Source: Winogradskyella vidalii (GTDB taxonomy: Bacteria; Bacteroidota; Bacteroidia; Flavobacteriales; Flavobacteriaceae). From it: a stretch of DNA of 64,000 nucleotides. The position numbers were made by a program, and so were the translations under genes. Positions 9,092 through 17,546 of this stretch are shown here, in pieces. Where the stretch lies: contig NZ_JABFDG010000006.1 of the NCBI RefSeq assembly GCF_013403955.1, positions 204,984 through 268,983 on the forward strand, read 5' to 3'. The notes beneath the pieces are model-generated. The model saw nothing but the letters and a program-made list of their open reading frames with translations. It did no database searches and was not told the DNA's origin. Position 1 is the first letter of the stretch. Every line of letters starts with the position of its first letter.

Positions 9092-10330
9092 ATGCCAAAA
9101 ATAATCCCATTCAAAGCTGTAAAACCTACGAGAGCAACTGTAGGACTTGTTGCTACGCGTCCCTATCAAAGCTACACCGTAGATGAGCGCGAATCTCGAA
9201 TGGCCTATAATCCATACAGTTTTCTTCATGTTATAAATCCTGGTTATAAATATGATCAAGAGGTCAAAGGTAATAAGCGTTATGAGCTTGTAAAAAATAG
9301 ATATTTAGAATTTAAAGAGGATGGTATTCTGGTTCAAGATGAAAAACCATCGTTTTATGTCTATAAAATTGTGAATCGATTTGGACAAGAATTCAACGGA
9401 ATTATAGCCGCATCCAGTGCTGAAGACTATGAAAACGGAATCATTAAAAAACATGAAGATACCATTGTAAAACGTGAAGAAACTTTTAAAAATTATATTC
9501 AAAGCGTTGGTTTTAATGCCGAACCCGTATTACTAACCTATCCGGATAATGCTAAAATTGCTGCCATTATAAAAGCTACACAAAACAGTTTTGCCGAATT
9601 TGAATTCACCACAACCTATAGAGACACGCATTATTTATGGAAAATAGATACTGAAGACACCATCACGGCAATTAAGGATGAATTTGAACAAATGGAAACC
9701 GTTTATATCGCTGATGGTCATCACAGATCTGCTTCTTCTTATTTATTATACAAAGATGAAAAAGCAAAAAATCTAAATCATAAAAGCAGTGCGTCTTATA
9801 ATTTTTTTATGTCTTATTTAATTCCTGAATCAGATTTAGTGGTTTACGAATTTAACCGACTAATTAAAGATTTAAATGGCGCATCTAAAGAAGAATTTTT
9901 AATAAGTTTAGACACAGCTTATCGTATTGAAAACAGAGGGACACTTCCTTATAAGCCTTCAAAACCACATCATTTTAGTATGTATTTAGATGGCGAATTT
10001 TATTCCTTATACTTACGAAAATCAGCTTATAATTTTAACACAGCATTAGATCAGTTAGATGCACAGTTATTGTACAAAACTATACTTCAACCGCTATTGG
10101 GAATTAAAGATTTACGTCATGACAATAGAATTTCGTATGTTAACGGCCAACATGAAATGCTAACTATAAAAAGTAGTATTGATAGTGGCGAATTTACAGT
10201 CGGTTTCGGAATGTGTCCTTCAAACATTACACAGATAAAGCAAATTGCAGACGAAGGCTTAACCATGCCGCCAAAAAGCACCTATATATTACCAAAATTA
10301 AGAAGTGCCATTACTATATATGAATATTAA
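9092..10330 (+). CDS. DUF1015 family protein
   Basis: A 412-residue cytoplasmic protein that matches DUF1015 (HTH-containing, SpoVT-like in some annotations) from end to end. Family features seen are the N-terminal IIPFKAVKPTRA, the YIADGHHRSASS motif near residue 210, and the terminal MPPKSTYILPKLRSA. The conserved DGHHR suggests a catalytic or metal site, but the family has no established reaction. It is followed after three bases by a small membrane protein gene, then by a YggS-like gene, so these three probably form an operon. Confidence 0.88.
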   Translation: MPKIIPFKAVKPTRATVGLVATRPYQSYTVDERESRMAYNPYSFLHVINPGYKYDQEVKGNKRYELVKNRYLEFKEDGILVQDEKPSFYVYKIVNRFGQEFNGIIAASSAEDYENGIIKKHEDTIVKREETFKNYIQSVGFNAEPVLLTYPDNAKIAAIIKATQNSFAEFEFTTTYRDTHYLWKIDTEDTITAIKDEFEQMETVYIADGHHRSASSYLLYKDEKAKNLNHKSSASYNFFMSYLIPESDLVVYEFNRLIKDLNGASKEEFLISLDTAYRIENRGTLPYKPSKPHHFSMYLDGEFYSLYLRKSAYNFNTALDQLDAQLLYKTILQPLLGIKDLRHDNRISYVNGQHEMLTIKSSIDSGEFTVGFGMCPSNITQIKQIADEGLTMPPKSTYILPKLRSAITIYEY

Positions 10331-10333
10331 AAT

Positions 10334-10555
10334 ATGACTAAAAAATATCTTATATTTTTATTATTCATGAGCTTTAGCTTAGCTTGTTTCTCTCAAGGCA
10401 CAGCAACAAATACCGTTGTAAAAAATGGTGTTGGATTAGGTGCTGTAATAGCTGTTGTAGCCTCATGGGATAGAAATAAATCCATTTTATGGGCTATTTT
10501 ACACGGCATATTAGGCTGGCTTTATGTTATTTATTTTGCACTTACTAGAGATTAA
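10334..10555 (+). CDS. small membrane protein
   Basis: A 73-residue protein with an N-terminal hydrophobic segment ending CFSQ (about 1-20, probably a signal peptide), a second hydrophobic segment (about 35-46, GLGAVIAVVAS), and a third that closes the protein (ILWAILHGILGWLYVIYFALTRD). The compact W-rich helical hairpin is a type I have seen in many Bacteroidota, with no known function. It sits three bases after the DUF1015 gene and six before the YggS-like gene, which supports it being real and co-transcribed. Confidence 0.7.
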   Translation: MTKKYLIFLLFMSFSLACFSQGTATNTVVKNGVGLGAVIAVVASWDRNKSILWAILHGILGWLYVIYFALTRD

Positions 10556-10561
10556 ACAATT

Positions 10562-11221
10562 ATGAAAATAGCAGAAAACCTTTTAGAAATTAAATCTAAT
10601 TTACCAGAGCAAGTTACCTTAGTTGCGGTATCCAAAACAAAACCTGTTTCTGATTTAATGGAAGCCTACAATGCTGGTCAGCGTATTTTTGGAGAAAATA
10701 AAATTCAAGAAATGGTTGAAAAGCATGAAGAAATGCCTAAAGATATTGAGTGGCATATGATTGGGCATGTACAGCGAAACAAGGTGAAATATATGGCTGA
10801 ATTTGTGAGCTTAATTCATGGTGTAGAAAGCTTTAAATTGTTGAAAGAAATTAACAAACAAGCCCAAAAGCACGATAGAATTATAGATTGTTTGCTTCAA
10901 ATAAAAATTGCCGAAGAAGACAGTAAGTTTGGTATGTCTGCAAAAAACGCTTCTGCCCTTTTAAAATCTGATGACATTGCAGAGTTAAAACATATTAAAA
11001 TTGTTGGTGTTATGGGTATGGCAACTTTTACGGACGACAGAAATCAAGTTAAAAATGAATTCGAACTCCTAAACAGCACATTTACAGCGCTTAAAACCAT
11101 AAATTCAGAACTTAATATCTTAAGTATGGGTATGAGTGGCGATTACCAATTAGCAATTGACTGCGGGAGTACTATGATTCGCGTTGGAAGTAGTATATTT
11201 GGAGTACGAAATTATAATTAA
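10562..11221 (+). CDS. YggS-family pyridoxal-phosphate homeostasis protein
   Basis: A fold-type III PLP-binding protein thought to buffer free PLP and affect amino acid and B6 balance; it has no known catalytic reaction. The 219-residue length is typical. The PLP lysine is in VAVSKTKP (Lys25). Other family motifs are FGENKIQEM, WHMIGHVQRNK near residue 60, and LSMGMSGDYQLAI followed by STMIRVGSSIFG at the C terminus. It ends the small operon that starts with the DUF1015 gene. A repeat-like element begins right after its stop codon. Confidence 0.93.
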   Translation: MKIAENLLEIKSNLPEQVTLVAVSKTKPVSDLMEAYNAGQRIFGENKIQEMVEKHEEMPKDIEWHMIGHVQRNKVKYMAEFVSLIHGVESFKLLKEINKQAQKHDRIIDCLLQIKIAEEDSKFGMSAKNASALLKSDDIAELKHIKIVGVMGMATFTDDRNQVKNEFELLNSTFTALKTINSELNILSMGMSGDYQLAIDCGSTMIRVGSSIFGVRNYN

Positions 11222-11224
11222 CAT

Positions 11225-11296
11225 GTCTTTGCGAAAAGGCGATATGAAGTCATCTTTTATCAAGTAATCAAATGGCTTCACGTGGTTCGCAATGAC
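11225..11296. repeat. imperfect inverted repeat resembling a dispersed GTCATTGCGA element
   Basis: GTCTTTGCGA (11225-11234) is the reverse complement of TCGCAATGAC (11287-11296) with one mismatch. Inside, TGAAGTCAT (11245-11253) pairs with ATGGCTTCA (11272-11280), again with one mismatch. The arms resemble short intergenic repeats of the GTCATTGCGA type known from many bacteria. The right arm contains the start codon of the next gene. Confidence 0.6.
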
Positions 11297-12680
11297 GCAA
11301 ACAACAAACAGCATTTACGCAATACTAGACATAGAAACCACTGGTGGTAAATATAATGAAGAAGGCATCACCGAAATTGCAATTTACCAATTTGATGGCC
11401 ATAACGTAACTGATCAATTCATTTCTTTAGTTAATCCCGAACGTGAAATTCAACCCTTTGTAGTTAATCTTACAGGTATTAATTCTAACATGCTAAAAAG
11501 CGCCCCTAAATTTTATGAGGTTGCCAAACGCATCGTAGAAATTACAGAAGATTGTATTATTGTTGCCCACAATTCAAGTTTTGATTATAGAATTCTTAAA
11601 ACAGAATTTAAACGCTTAGGCTTTCCTTTTAAACGAAAAACGCTTTGTACTGTTGAGCTCTCTCAACAGCTTATTCCAGATATGCCCTCTTACAGTTTGG
11701 GTAAGTTAACACGCTCATTAGGCATACCTATGAGTGACAGACACCGTGCAAATGGCGATGCTATGGCTACTGTAAAGTTGTTTAAAATGTTATTGAATAA
11801 AGATTTGGACAAAGGGATTGTAAAAAACGCTGTTAAAGTTGAACAAAAATCTAAAATAGCAACAAACCTTAAAACGATTATTGAAGAATTACCCTCAGAA
11901 ACTGGTGTGTATTATATTTATAATTCTGAAGGCGAAATTATCTATATCGGCAAAAGCAATAATATAAGAAAGCGTATCGTACAGCATTTTACAGGTACCA
12001 ATTCTAAATCTAGAAAAATTCAAAAATTAGTAAACACCGTAACTTACGAAAAAACAGGAAGTGAATTAGCAGCGTTATTAAAAGAGAGTGCAGAAATTAA
12101 AAAGAACAAGCCTATTTTTAATCGTGCGTTGCGAAGAACCATTTTTACCCATGCCCTATACAGTTACACGGACAGTAATGGTTATATCAATCTTTTTATA
12201 GATAAGTCTAACCGTGAAGAAACCCCAATTACAACATTTAGTACAAGGTCTAGTGGCAAACACTTTATGTTTAAAATGGTCGAAAATTTTAATTTGTGCC
12301 AAAAATTAACAGGTTTATATAATACTAAAACAAGTTGTTTTAAATATGACGTAAAAGAATGCCAAGGCGCTTGTATTAATGAAGAAAATCCTGAAGAATA
12401 CAATAAAAGAGTACAATCGGTTATTGAAAAATACAGCTACGAAAATAAGAATATGCTGATTGTAGATAAAGGGCGTGCTATTGGTGAAAAATCTGCTTTT
12501 TTAATAGAAAATGGGGTTTTTAAAGGCATGGGCTTTTTTGATTTAAATCATCAGATTAACAATAAAGCTATTTTAGCGTCATTGATTACACCTATGGAAA
12601 ACGATAGAGACACTAAACATATCATTCAAAGTTATATGAGACGTCATAAACGACTTAAAATTATTGAATTAAACCCTTAA
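11292..12680 (+). CDS. DnaQ-like 3'-5' exonuclease fused to a GIY-YIG (UvrC/Cho-like) nuclease
   Basis: A 462-residue two-nuclease protein, presumably in DNA repair. Residues about 9-170 form a DEDDh exonuclease: DIETTG at 13-18 (Asp13, Glu15), HNSSFDYRIL near 93-102, and HRANGD at 151-156 (His151, Asp156). Residues about 203-285 form a GIY-YIG domain: GVYYIYN then IIYIGKSNNIRKRI. The C-terminal third has cysteines in SCFKYDVKECQGAC, like the corresponding region of Cho and UvrC. The frame is closed by TAA at 11265-11267, so the ATG at 11292, inside a repeat arm, is the first usable start. Similar fusions are known in Bacteroidota and in mycobacteria. Confidence 0.9.
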   Translation: MTQTTNSIYAILDIETTGGKYNEEGITEIAIYQFDGHNVTDQFISLVNPEREIQPFVVNLTGINSNMLKSAPKFYEVAKRIVEITEDCIIVAHNSSFDYRILKTEFKRLGFPFKRKTLCTVELSQQLIPDMPSYSLGKLTRSLGIPMSDRHRANGDAMATVKLFKMLLNKDLDKGIVKNAVKVEQKSKIATNLKTIIEELPSETGVYYIYNSEGEIIYIGKSNNIRKRIVQHFTGTNSKSRKIQKLVNTVTYEKTGSELAALLKESAEIKKNKPIFNRALRRTIFTHALYSYTDSNGYINLFIDKSNREETPITTFSTRSSGKHFMFKMVENFNLCQKLTGLYNTKTSCFKYDVKECQGACINEENPEEYNKRVQSVIEKYSYENKNMLIVDKGRAIGEKSAFLIENGVFKGMGFFDLNHQINNKAILASLITPMENDRDTKHIIQSYMRRHKRLKIIELNP

Positions 12681-12707
12681 AATTATTTTTCGTTCACAAA
12701 CCAAACT

Positions 12708-13607
12708 ATGAATACTATAAATAAACATAATTGGAAATCTAAAATTCATGAAATCATCTACGAGGCGGATACGCCTTCGGGGAAGTTATTTGATGTGCTA
12801 CTATTGGTTTTCATTCTGTTGAGTATTGTTCTTGTAATGCTTGAGAGTGTTGCTAGTGTTGACGAAAAATACCATCAAATTTTATATATAGGAGAATGGG
12901 TTGTTACCATCTTGTTTTCAATTGAATATATTCTAAGAATCATTTCGGTCAAAAAGCCATTGAAGTATATGTTTAGCTTCTTCGGAGTAATTGATTTTCT
13001 ATCAACCATTCCTATGTATTTGGCCTTCATTTTTGCGGGTTCTCAGGCCTTAGTGACTTTAAGAGCTTTACGATTACTTAGGGTTTTTAGAATTTTAAAA
13101 CTTGCAAGATATTTAGGCGCTTCTAACCAACTTAAAGATTCCATTATAGCGAGTAGAGTAAAGATTTTTGTGTTCTTATTTGCCGTAATTGTGTCTTCAA
13201 TAATTTTTGGAACAATTATGTATTTAGTTGAAGGTGAGGCCAATGGGTTTGACAATATTCCCAAAAGCGTTTATTGGTGTATTGTTACCTTAACCACAGT
13301 TGGCTTTGGAGATATTGCACCTCAAACTGCCTTAGGACAGTTTATCACAACTTTTATCATGATTTTAGGTTACGGAATTATTGCTGTACCAACGGGAATT
13401 GTTTCTGCAGAATATGCTAAAAGTAGCCGAAAAGCCGATTTAGAAAAAGAAGCTTTATTGCACAGCAGTAATAACCACAATGCACAAAATGATAATAACA
13501 ACACTGCTGTTGATCTCAATTCGCAACATTGCCCAAATTGTGGTGTATCTAATCACAAAGATGATTCCAATTTCTGCTATAAATGCGGTTATAAACTGCA
13601 TCTCTAA
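12708..13607 (+). CDS. voltage-gated potassium channel with C-terminal zinc ribbon
   Basis: A 299-residue inner-membrane ion channel subunit. It has six transmembrane segments from about residue 28, a positively charged S4 helix (ALRLLRVFRILKLARYL), and the potassium selectivity filter TVGFGD in the pore loop. After S6 a short linker rich in Asn and His leads to a zinc-ribbon-like end with Cys275, Cys278, Cys290 and Cys293. The channel part matches KvAP/Kch-type proteins. The metal-binding tail is unusual for the type and might sense zinc or redox state, which is inference. miaA starts 15 bases downstream. Confidence 0.9.
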   Translation: MNTINKHNWKSKIHEIIYEADTPSGKLFDVLLLVFILLSIVLVMLESVASVDEKYHQILYIGEWVVTILFSIEYILRIISVKKPLKYMFSFFGVIDFLSTIPMYLAFIFAGSQALVTLRALRLLRVFRILKLARYLGASNQLKDSIIASRVKIFVFLFAVIVSSIIFGTIMYLVEGEANGFDNIPKSVYWCIVTLTTVGFGDIAPQTALGQFITTFIMILGYGIIAVPTGIVSAEYAKSSRKADLEKEALLHSSNNHNAQNDNNNTAVDLNSQHCPNCGVSNHKDDSNFCYKCGYKLHL

Positions 13608-13622
13608 ATCTTAGCTTTACTT

Positions 13623-14534
13623 ATGACAAAAGTTCAAAATTACGTCATTGCTATTGTTGGCCCTACCGCAATAGGCAAAACGGCTTTAAGTATAAAACTT
13701 GCCCAACATTTTAATGCTGAAATTGTATCTGCAGATTCGCGTCAATTTTATAAAGAAATGGCTATTGGCACTGCCGTACCTTCAAACGAAGAGCTTAAGG
13801 CTGCTAAGCATCATTTTATACAACATATTTCTATTAATGACGCTTATAACGTTGGTGATTTTGAACGAGATGCCATTATTAAACTTAAAACATTACATGA
13901 GGAAAATCCAATTTCAGTAATGGTTGGTGGCTCAGGTCTGTATGTAAAAGCCCTAACCAAAGGTTTAGATTATTTTCCTGAAGTTGCTGCTGATATAAGA
14001 CCAAAATTAAACCAACAGTTAGAAACTCATGGCTTAGTACATCTACAAGCACAATTAAAAGATTTAGATCTAAAAACGTATAATAGCATAGCTATTGATA
14101 ATCCACAACGGGTTATAAGAGCGTTAGAAATTTGTATTGGCACAGGCAAACCTTATGCCTCTTTTTTAACCAATCCGGAAAAAAATCGTGACTTTAAAAC
14201 CATTTCAATTGGTTTATTTGCCGAACGCCCTATAATGTATGAGCGGATTAACCAACGCGTTGATATAATGATTGAAAATGGTTTGTTAGACGAAGCAAAA
14301 GCACTATTTCCTTATAAACATCTCAATGCATTAAATACCGTTGGCTATAAAGAATTATTTAAATATTTTGAAGGCGAGTGGACCTTAGAATTTGCCATTT
14401 CTGAAATTAAGAAAAATACCCGACGTTTTGCTAAACGGCAATTAACTTGGTTTAGAAAAGATACATCAATCACTTGGTTTGATTATGAAACTGAAGTCGA
14501 AAAGATAATTCAGTTTATTGAAGAACAACTTTAA
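13623..14534 (+). CDS. miaA: tRNA dimethylallyltransferase
   Basis: Adds a dimethylallyl group to N6 of A37 in tRNAs that read codons starting with U. The 303-residue protein has family length. The P-loop GPTAIGKT is at 13-20, then SADSRQFYKEMAIGTA at about 36-51, GGSGLYVKAL near 101, and IDNPQRVIRALE in the middle, as in all MiaA. It ends with the tRNA-binding RRFAKRQLTWFRKD. A shared hairpin (14553-14584) separates it from the convergent response regulator gene. Confidence 0.97.
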   Translation: MTKVQNYVIAIVGPTAIGKTALSIKLAQHFNAEIVSADSRQFYKEMAIGTAVPSNEELKAAKHHFIQHISINDAYNVGDFERDAIIKLKTLHEENPISVMVGGSGLYVKALTKGLDYFPEVAADIRPKLNQQLETHGLVHLQAQLKDLDLKTYNSIAIDNPQRVIRALEICIGTGKPYASFLTNPEKNRDFKTISIGLFAERPIMYERINQRVDIMIENGLLDEAKALFPYKHLNALNTVGYKELFKYFEGEWTLEFAISEIKKNTRRFAKRQLTWFRKDTSITWFDYETEVEKIIQFIEEQL

Positions 14535-14552
14535 ACAACGTATTAGACAAAA

Positions 14553-14584
14553 AAAAATCCAGCTCTAAAAGAACTGGATTTTTT
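14553..14584. terminator. bidirectional terminator between miaA and the response regulator
   Basis: AAAAAATCCAG (14553-14563) and CTGGATTTTT (14575-14584) form a stem with A and T runs on the two sides, between convergent genes. Confidence 0.85.
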
Positions 14585-14603
14585 AATACTATATAATTTA
14601 CAA

Positions 14604-15314
14604 TTATTTGTCATTATTAATTACCAATCTAAAGCCCTCACCATGAATGTTTAAAATTTCAACATTAGGATCTGGTTTTAAATATTTACGCAGTTTAGCA
14701 ATATAAACATCCATACTACGAGAGGTAAAATAATTATCATCTCTCCAAATTTTTGTTAAGGCTAATTCTCTTGGCATTAAATCATTTTCATGCAATGCCA
14801 ATAAACGTAATAATTCATTTTCTTTAGGTGATAGTTTAGAAGGATCACCGCCATCTAATTTTAAGAAACGCAATTTAGAATTTAAATCAAAACGTCCTAT
14901 TTTAAACTCAAACTGTTTACTATCTGCTACAGAATCAGTTGCCTTACGCTGCATGATAGCTTTGATTTTCATTAATAATACTTCACTATCAAAGGGTTTA
15001 TTAAGATAGTCATCAGCACCTACTTTATAACCTTTTAAAACATCTTCTTTCATGGCTTTGGCCGTTAAGAAAATAATTGGCACTTCAGCATTCTTTTCTC
15101 TAATTTCTTTAGCTAATGTAAAGCCATCTTTATAAGGCATCATAACATCTAAGATGCATAGATCGTAATCATCTTTTTTGAACTTTTCAAAGCCTTCCAT
15201 ACCATTTTTAGCATGGACAACGTCGTAATCGTTCATCATTAAATAGTCTTTTAATACGGTTCCAAAATTTGGATCATCTTCAACTAAAAGAATTTTTTTA
15301 TTTTGCTCTTCCAT
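14604..15314 (-). CDS. rprY: OmpR-type response regulator (RprY-like)
   Basis: A 236-residue cytoplasmic regulator. The receiver domain (about 8-120) has the acidic pocket EDD at 12-14, phospho-acceptor Asp56 in CILDVMMP, Thr/Ser switch in FLTAK, and Lys106 in LNKPFD. The C-terminal winged-helix domain (about 135-233) includes LSPKENELLRLLALH and SRSMDVYIAKLRKYL. The cognate kinase gene lies nine bases upstream in the same direction. Similar pairs beside coaE are called RprX/RprY after Bacteroides fragilis; the symbol rests on that resemblance. Target genes are not known from the sequence. Confidence 0.88.
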   Translation of the reverse strand: MEEQNKKILLVEDDPNFGTVLKDYLMMNDYDVVHAKNGMEGFEKFKKDDYDLCILDVMMPYKDGFTLAKEIREKNAEVPIIFLTAKAMKEDVLKGYKVGADDYLNKPFDSEVLLMKIKAIMQRKATDSVADSKQFEFKIGRFDLNSKLRFLKLDGGDPSKLSPKENELLRLLALHENDLMPRELALTKIWRDDNYFTSRSMDVYIAKLRKYLKPDPNVEILNIHGEGFRLVINNDK

Positions 15315-15323
15315 AATTCGTTT

Positions 15324-16883
15324 TTATGATATTAACGGCATCTTTATAATAAAGGTACTGCCTTTTCCTTTTTCACTTTCTACTGATATATGACCTTGAT
15401 GGTCTTCTATTATTCGTTTTACGTAGGCTAAGCCTAATCCATGTCCTTTTACATTATGTACGTTACCGGTGTGTTCTCTATAAAATTTTTCGAATACACG
15501 TTTGGCAACTGCTTTTGTCATCCCATTACCTTGATCTGCAATTTTTAAGATAATATTATTTCCTGCATTTTCAGTGTATACATCTATTTTTGGTGCATCG
15601 TCTGAATATTTTATGGCATTATCTAAAACATTGACAACCACATTTGTAAAATGAGTATCGTTAGCTAAAATTGATGACCGGTCTGCGTTTAAATGTGTTT
15701 TTACATAGCCTTTTCTATCTTCAACAATTAACTCCACATGAGTAATTGCGTCTTCAACTATGTCGTTTAACTCTAAGCGTTCCTTACTAATATTAAGTTC
15801 ATTTTTGTCTAATTTAGAAATACGCAACACATTCTCTACCTGAGCATGCATACGTTTGTTCTCGTCTTTAATCATTCCTAAATAACGCATTACCTTTTCG
15901 CGGTCATTAATTATTTTTGGATTCTTTATAGAGTCTAAAGCCAAATTAATTGTTGCAATAGGTGTTTTAAACTCATGCGTCATATTATTAATGAAATCCG
16001 TTTTAATCTGTGATATTTGCCGTTGTCTAATTAACTGATAAATAGCACTAACATAAGCTATAACTATAATTGCAGTAAAGATAATTGACAGCACTATCAT
16101 CCATAAAATAGAAGATAGCCAATACTCTTTTCTATCCGGAAAACTAACTAAAAGTTTATAACTGTTATTGGTGTTTAGAAAGACAGGAACACCATAAGGG
16201 TTTTTACTGTCAAAATTTTGACTTTGAACTGTTGTTGCTAAATCATCATCGTAGATTGCAAATTCAAAATCTAAATCTACACCTTCATCTTTTAGTTCTC
16301 TTTCTAATAAGGTTTCAACCTGTAATGCTGATACACGCTTGTATATAGGTATATCTTTTAATAAATCTCTAAACGTATCGTCATACATCTGTCTATCTAG
16401 AGCACTCAATGATGAGTATTCTCTTAGTCGCGTTTCAGGATCGATACGTCTAACACCATCTATTTTAGTGGTATTATAGGTTTCTGTAACGCGTTCGCTA
16501 TATAACTTACTGATATTAAAACTGTCTGCATCAATTTCAAAGAACAATGAAGGCACTTTAAAACGCTCTTCTAAAACCGTATTTCTATGAACTATGGTTT
16601 TATCATTAATATCGTCTTCATCCGTTACAAATAATTGCTTAATAATAGCAGAATCTGCTTTGTTATCTGGGGTTAAATAAGGTTGGAGTTTTTCAAAATA
16701 ATCTCTGTACTCATATTCCTCAATAGCCTTAGAAACATAGCTTAACGAGCGATGAACGCTTAATGTGAAATTCTTTTTTTCATTCTCTATACTATTATTT
16801 ATAAAAAATGATTGTACAAAAATAATTCCGATAAGCGATAAGCTCATCAAGACCACCAATACCACGAATAGCTTTTTGTCCAT
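15324..16883 (-). CDS. rprX: sensor histidine kinase (RprX-like)
   Basis: A 519-residue inner-membrane kinase. Transmembrane helices at about 5-24 and 258-281 enclose a periplasmic sensor region of about 230 residues with no recognised ligand domain. The HisKA domain carries the phospho-acceptor His303 in MTHEFKTP. The ATPase domain shows the N box NVLDNAIKYS, G1 DQGNGM and G2 GHGLGLAYV. No HAMP domain is obvious. It precedes the response regulator by nine bases, so the two form a unit. The input signal is unknown. Confidence 0.9.
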   Translation of the reverse strand: MDKKLFVVLVVLMSLSLIGIIFVQSFFINNSIENEKKNFTLSVHRSLSYVSKAIEEYEYRDYFEKLQPYLTPDNKADSAIIKQLFVTDEDDINDKTIVHRNTVLEERFKVPSLFFEIDADSFNISKLYSERVTETYNTTKIDGVRRIDPETRLREYSSLSALDRQMYDDTFRDLLKDIPIYKRVSALQVETLLERELKDEGVDLDFEFAIYDDDLATTVQSQNFDSKNPYGVPVFLNTNNSYKLLVSFPDRKEYWLSSILWMIVLSIIFTAIIVIAYVSAIYQLIRQRQISQIKTDFINNMTHEFKTPIATINLALDSIKNPKIINDREKVMRYLGMIKDENKRMHAQVENVLRISKLDKNELNISKERLELNDIVEDAITHVELIVEDRKGYVKTHLNADRSSILANDTHFTNVVVNVLDNAIKYSDDAPKIDVYTENAGNNIILKIADQGNGMTKAVAKRVFEKFYREHTGNVHNVKGHGLGLAYVKRIIEDHQGHISVESEKGKGSTFIIKMPLIS

Positions 16884-16954
16884 TATCCAAATTTAACATT
16901 TTAACATTTAGTATAAATTAGGTTTAACCTAACGTTAACATAAGATAAGTTCTA

Positions 16955-17545
16955 TTATTGATTTATTTTTGCGAGAATGGTGTTATGAATTGTAAGCGCT
17001 TGTTTTTTTGCCGTGTTTAAGTCATTATTTTCTATAATAAAATCAGACCTATCAACTTTCTCTTTATCAGATAATTGATTACTCATTATAGCTTTTATTT
17101 TTTCTTTAGAAGCATTATCTCGCTTCATAACACGTTGTAATCTTAAGTCCTCATCGGCAATAACTGTGATAATATAGTCGTATTGATTTTCTAAATTATT
17201 TTCAAAAATTATTGCTGCTTCTTTAATAACGTAACTAAATTCTTGTTTTTTTAGCCAATTTTTAAAATGCGCTGCTACTTTAGGATGAACGATAGCATTC
17301 ATTTTTGAGAGTAAGGTTTTATCACTGAAAATTTTTGAAGACAAAAAGGGTCTATTCAGGGTGTCGTTTACATAAGCTTCTTTACCAAATAGATCAATTA
17401 GTTGGCGTCTTATCACCATTGAACGGTTCATTAAAGCTTTTGCTTCAATATCTGCAATATAAACCGGAACACCGAAGGATTCAAAACATTTTAAAATGGT
17501 TGTTTTACCACTACCTATACCACCTGTTAGTCCAACTATTATCAT
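16955..17545 (-). CDS. coaE: dephospho-CoA kinase
   Basis: Catalyses the last step of coenzyme A synthesis, phosphorylating the 3' hydroxyl of dephospho-CoA. The 196-residue product has family length, the P-loop GLTGGIGSGKTT at 5-16, VYIADIEAKAL near 29, and the VHPKVAAHFKNWL region. The lid region includes RDNASKEKIKAIMSNQ. It follows the YbbR-like gene with one base between them, so both are translated from one message. coaBC, two steps earlier in the pathway, is elsewhere in this window. Confidence 0.95.
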   Translation of the reverse strand: MIIVGLTGGIGSGKTTILKCFESFGVPVYIADIEAKALMNRSMVIRRQLIDLFGKEAYVNDTLNRPFLSSKIFSDKTLLSKMNAIVHPKVAAHFKNWLKKQEFSYVIKEAAIIFENNLENQYDYIITVIADEDLRLQRVMKRDNASKEKIKAIMSNQLSDKEKVDRSDFIIENNDLNTAKKQALTIHNTILAKINQ

Positions 17546-17546
17546 A

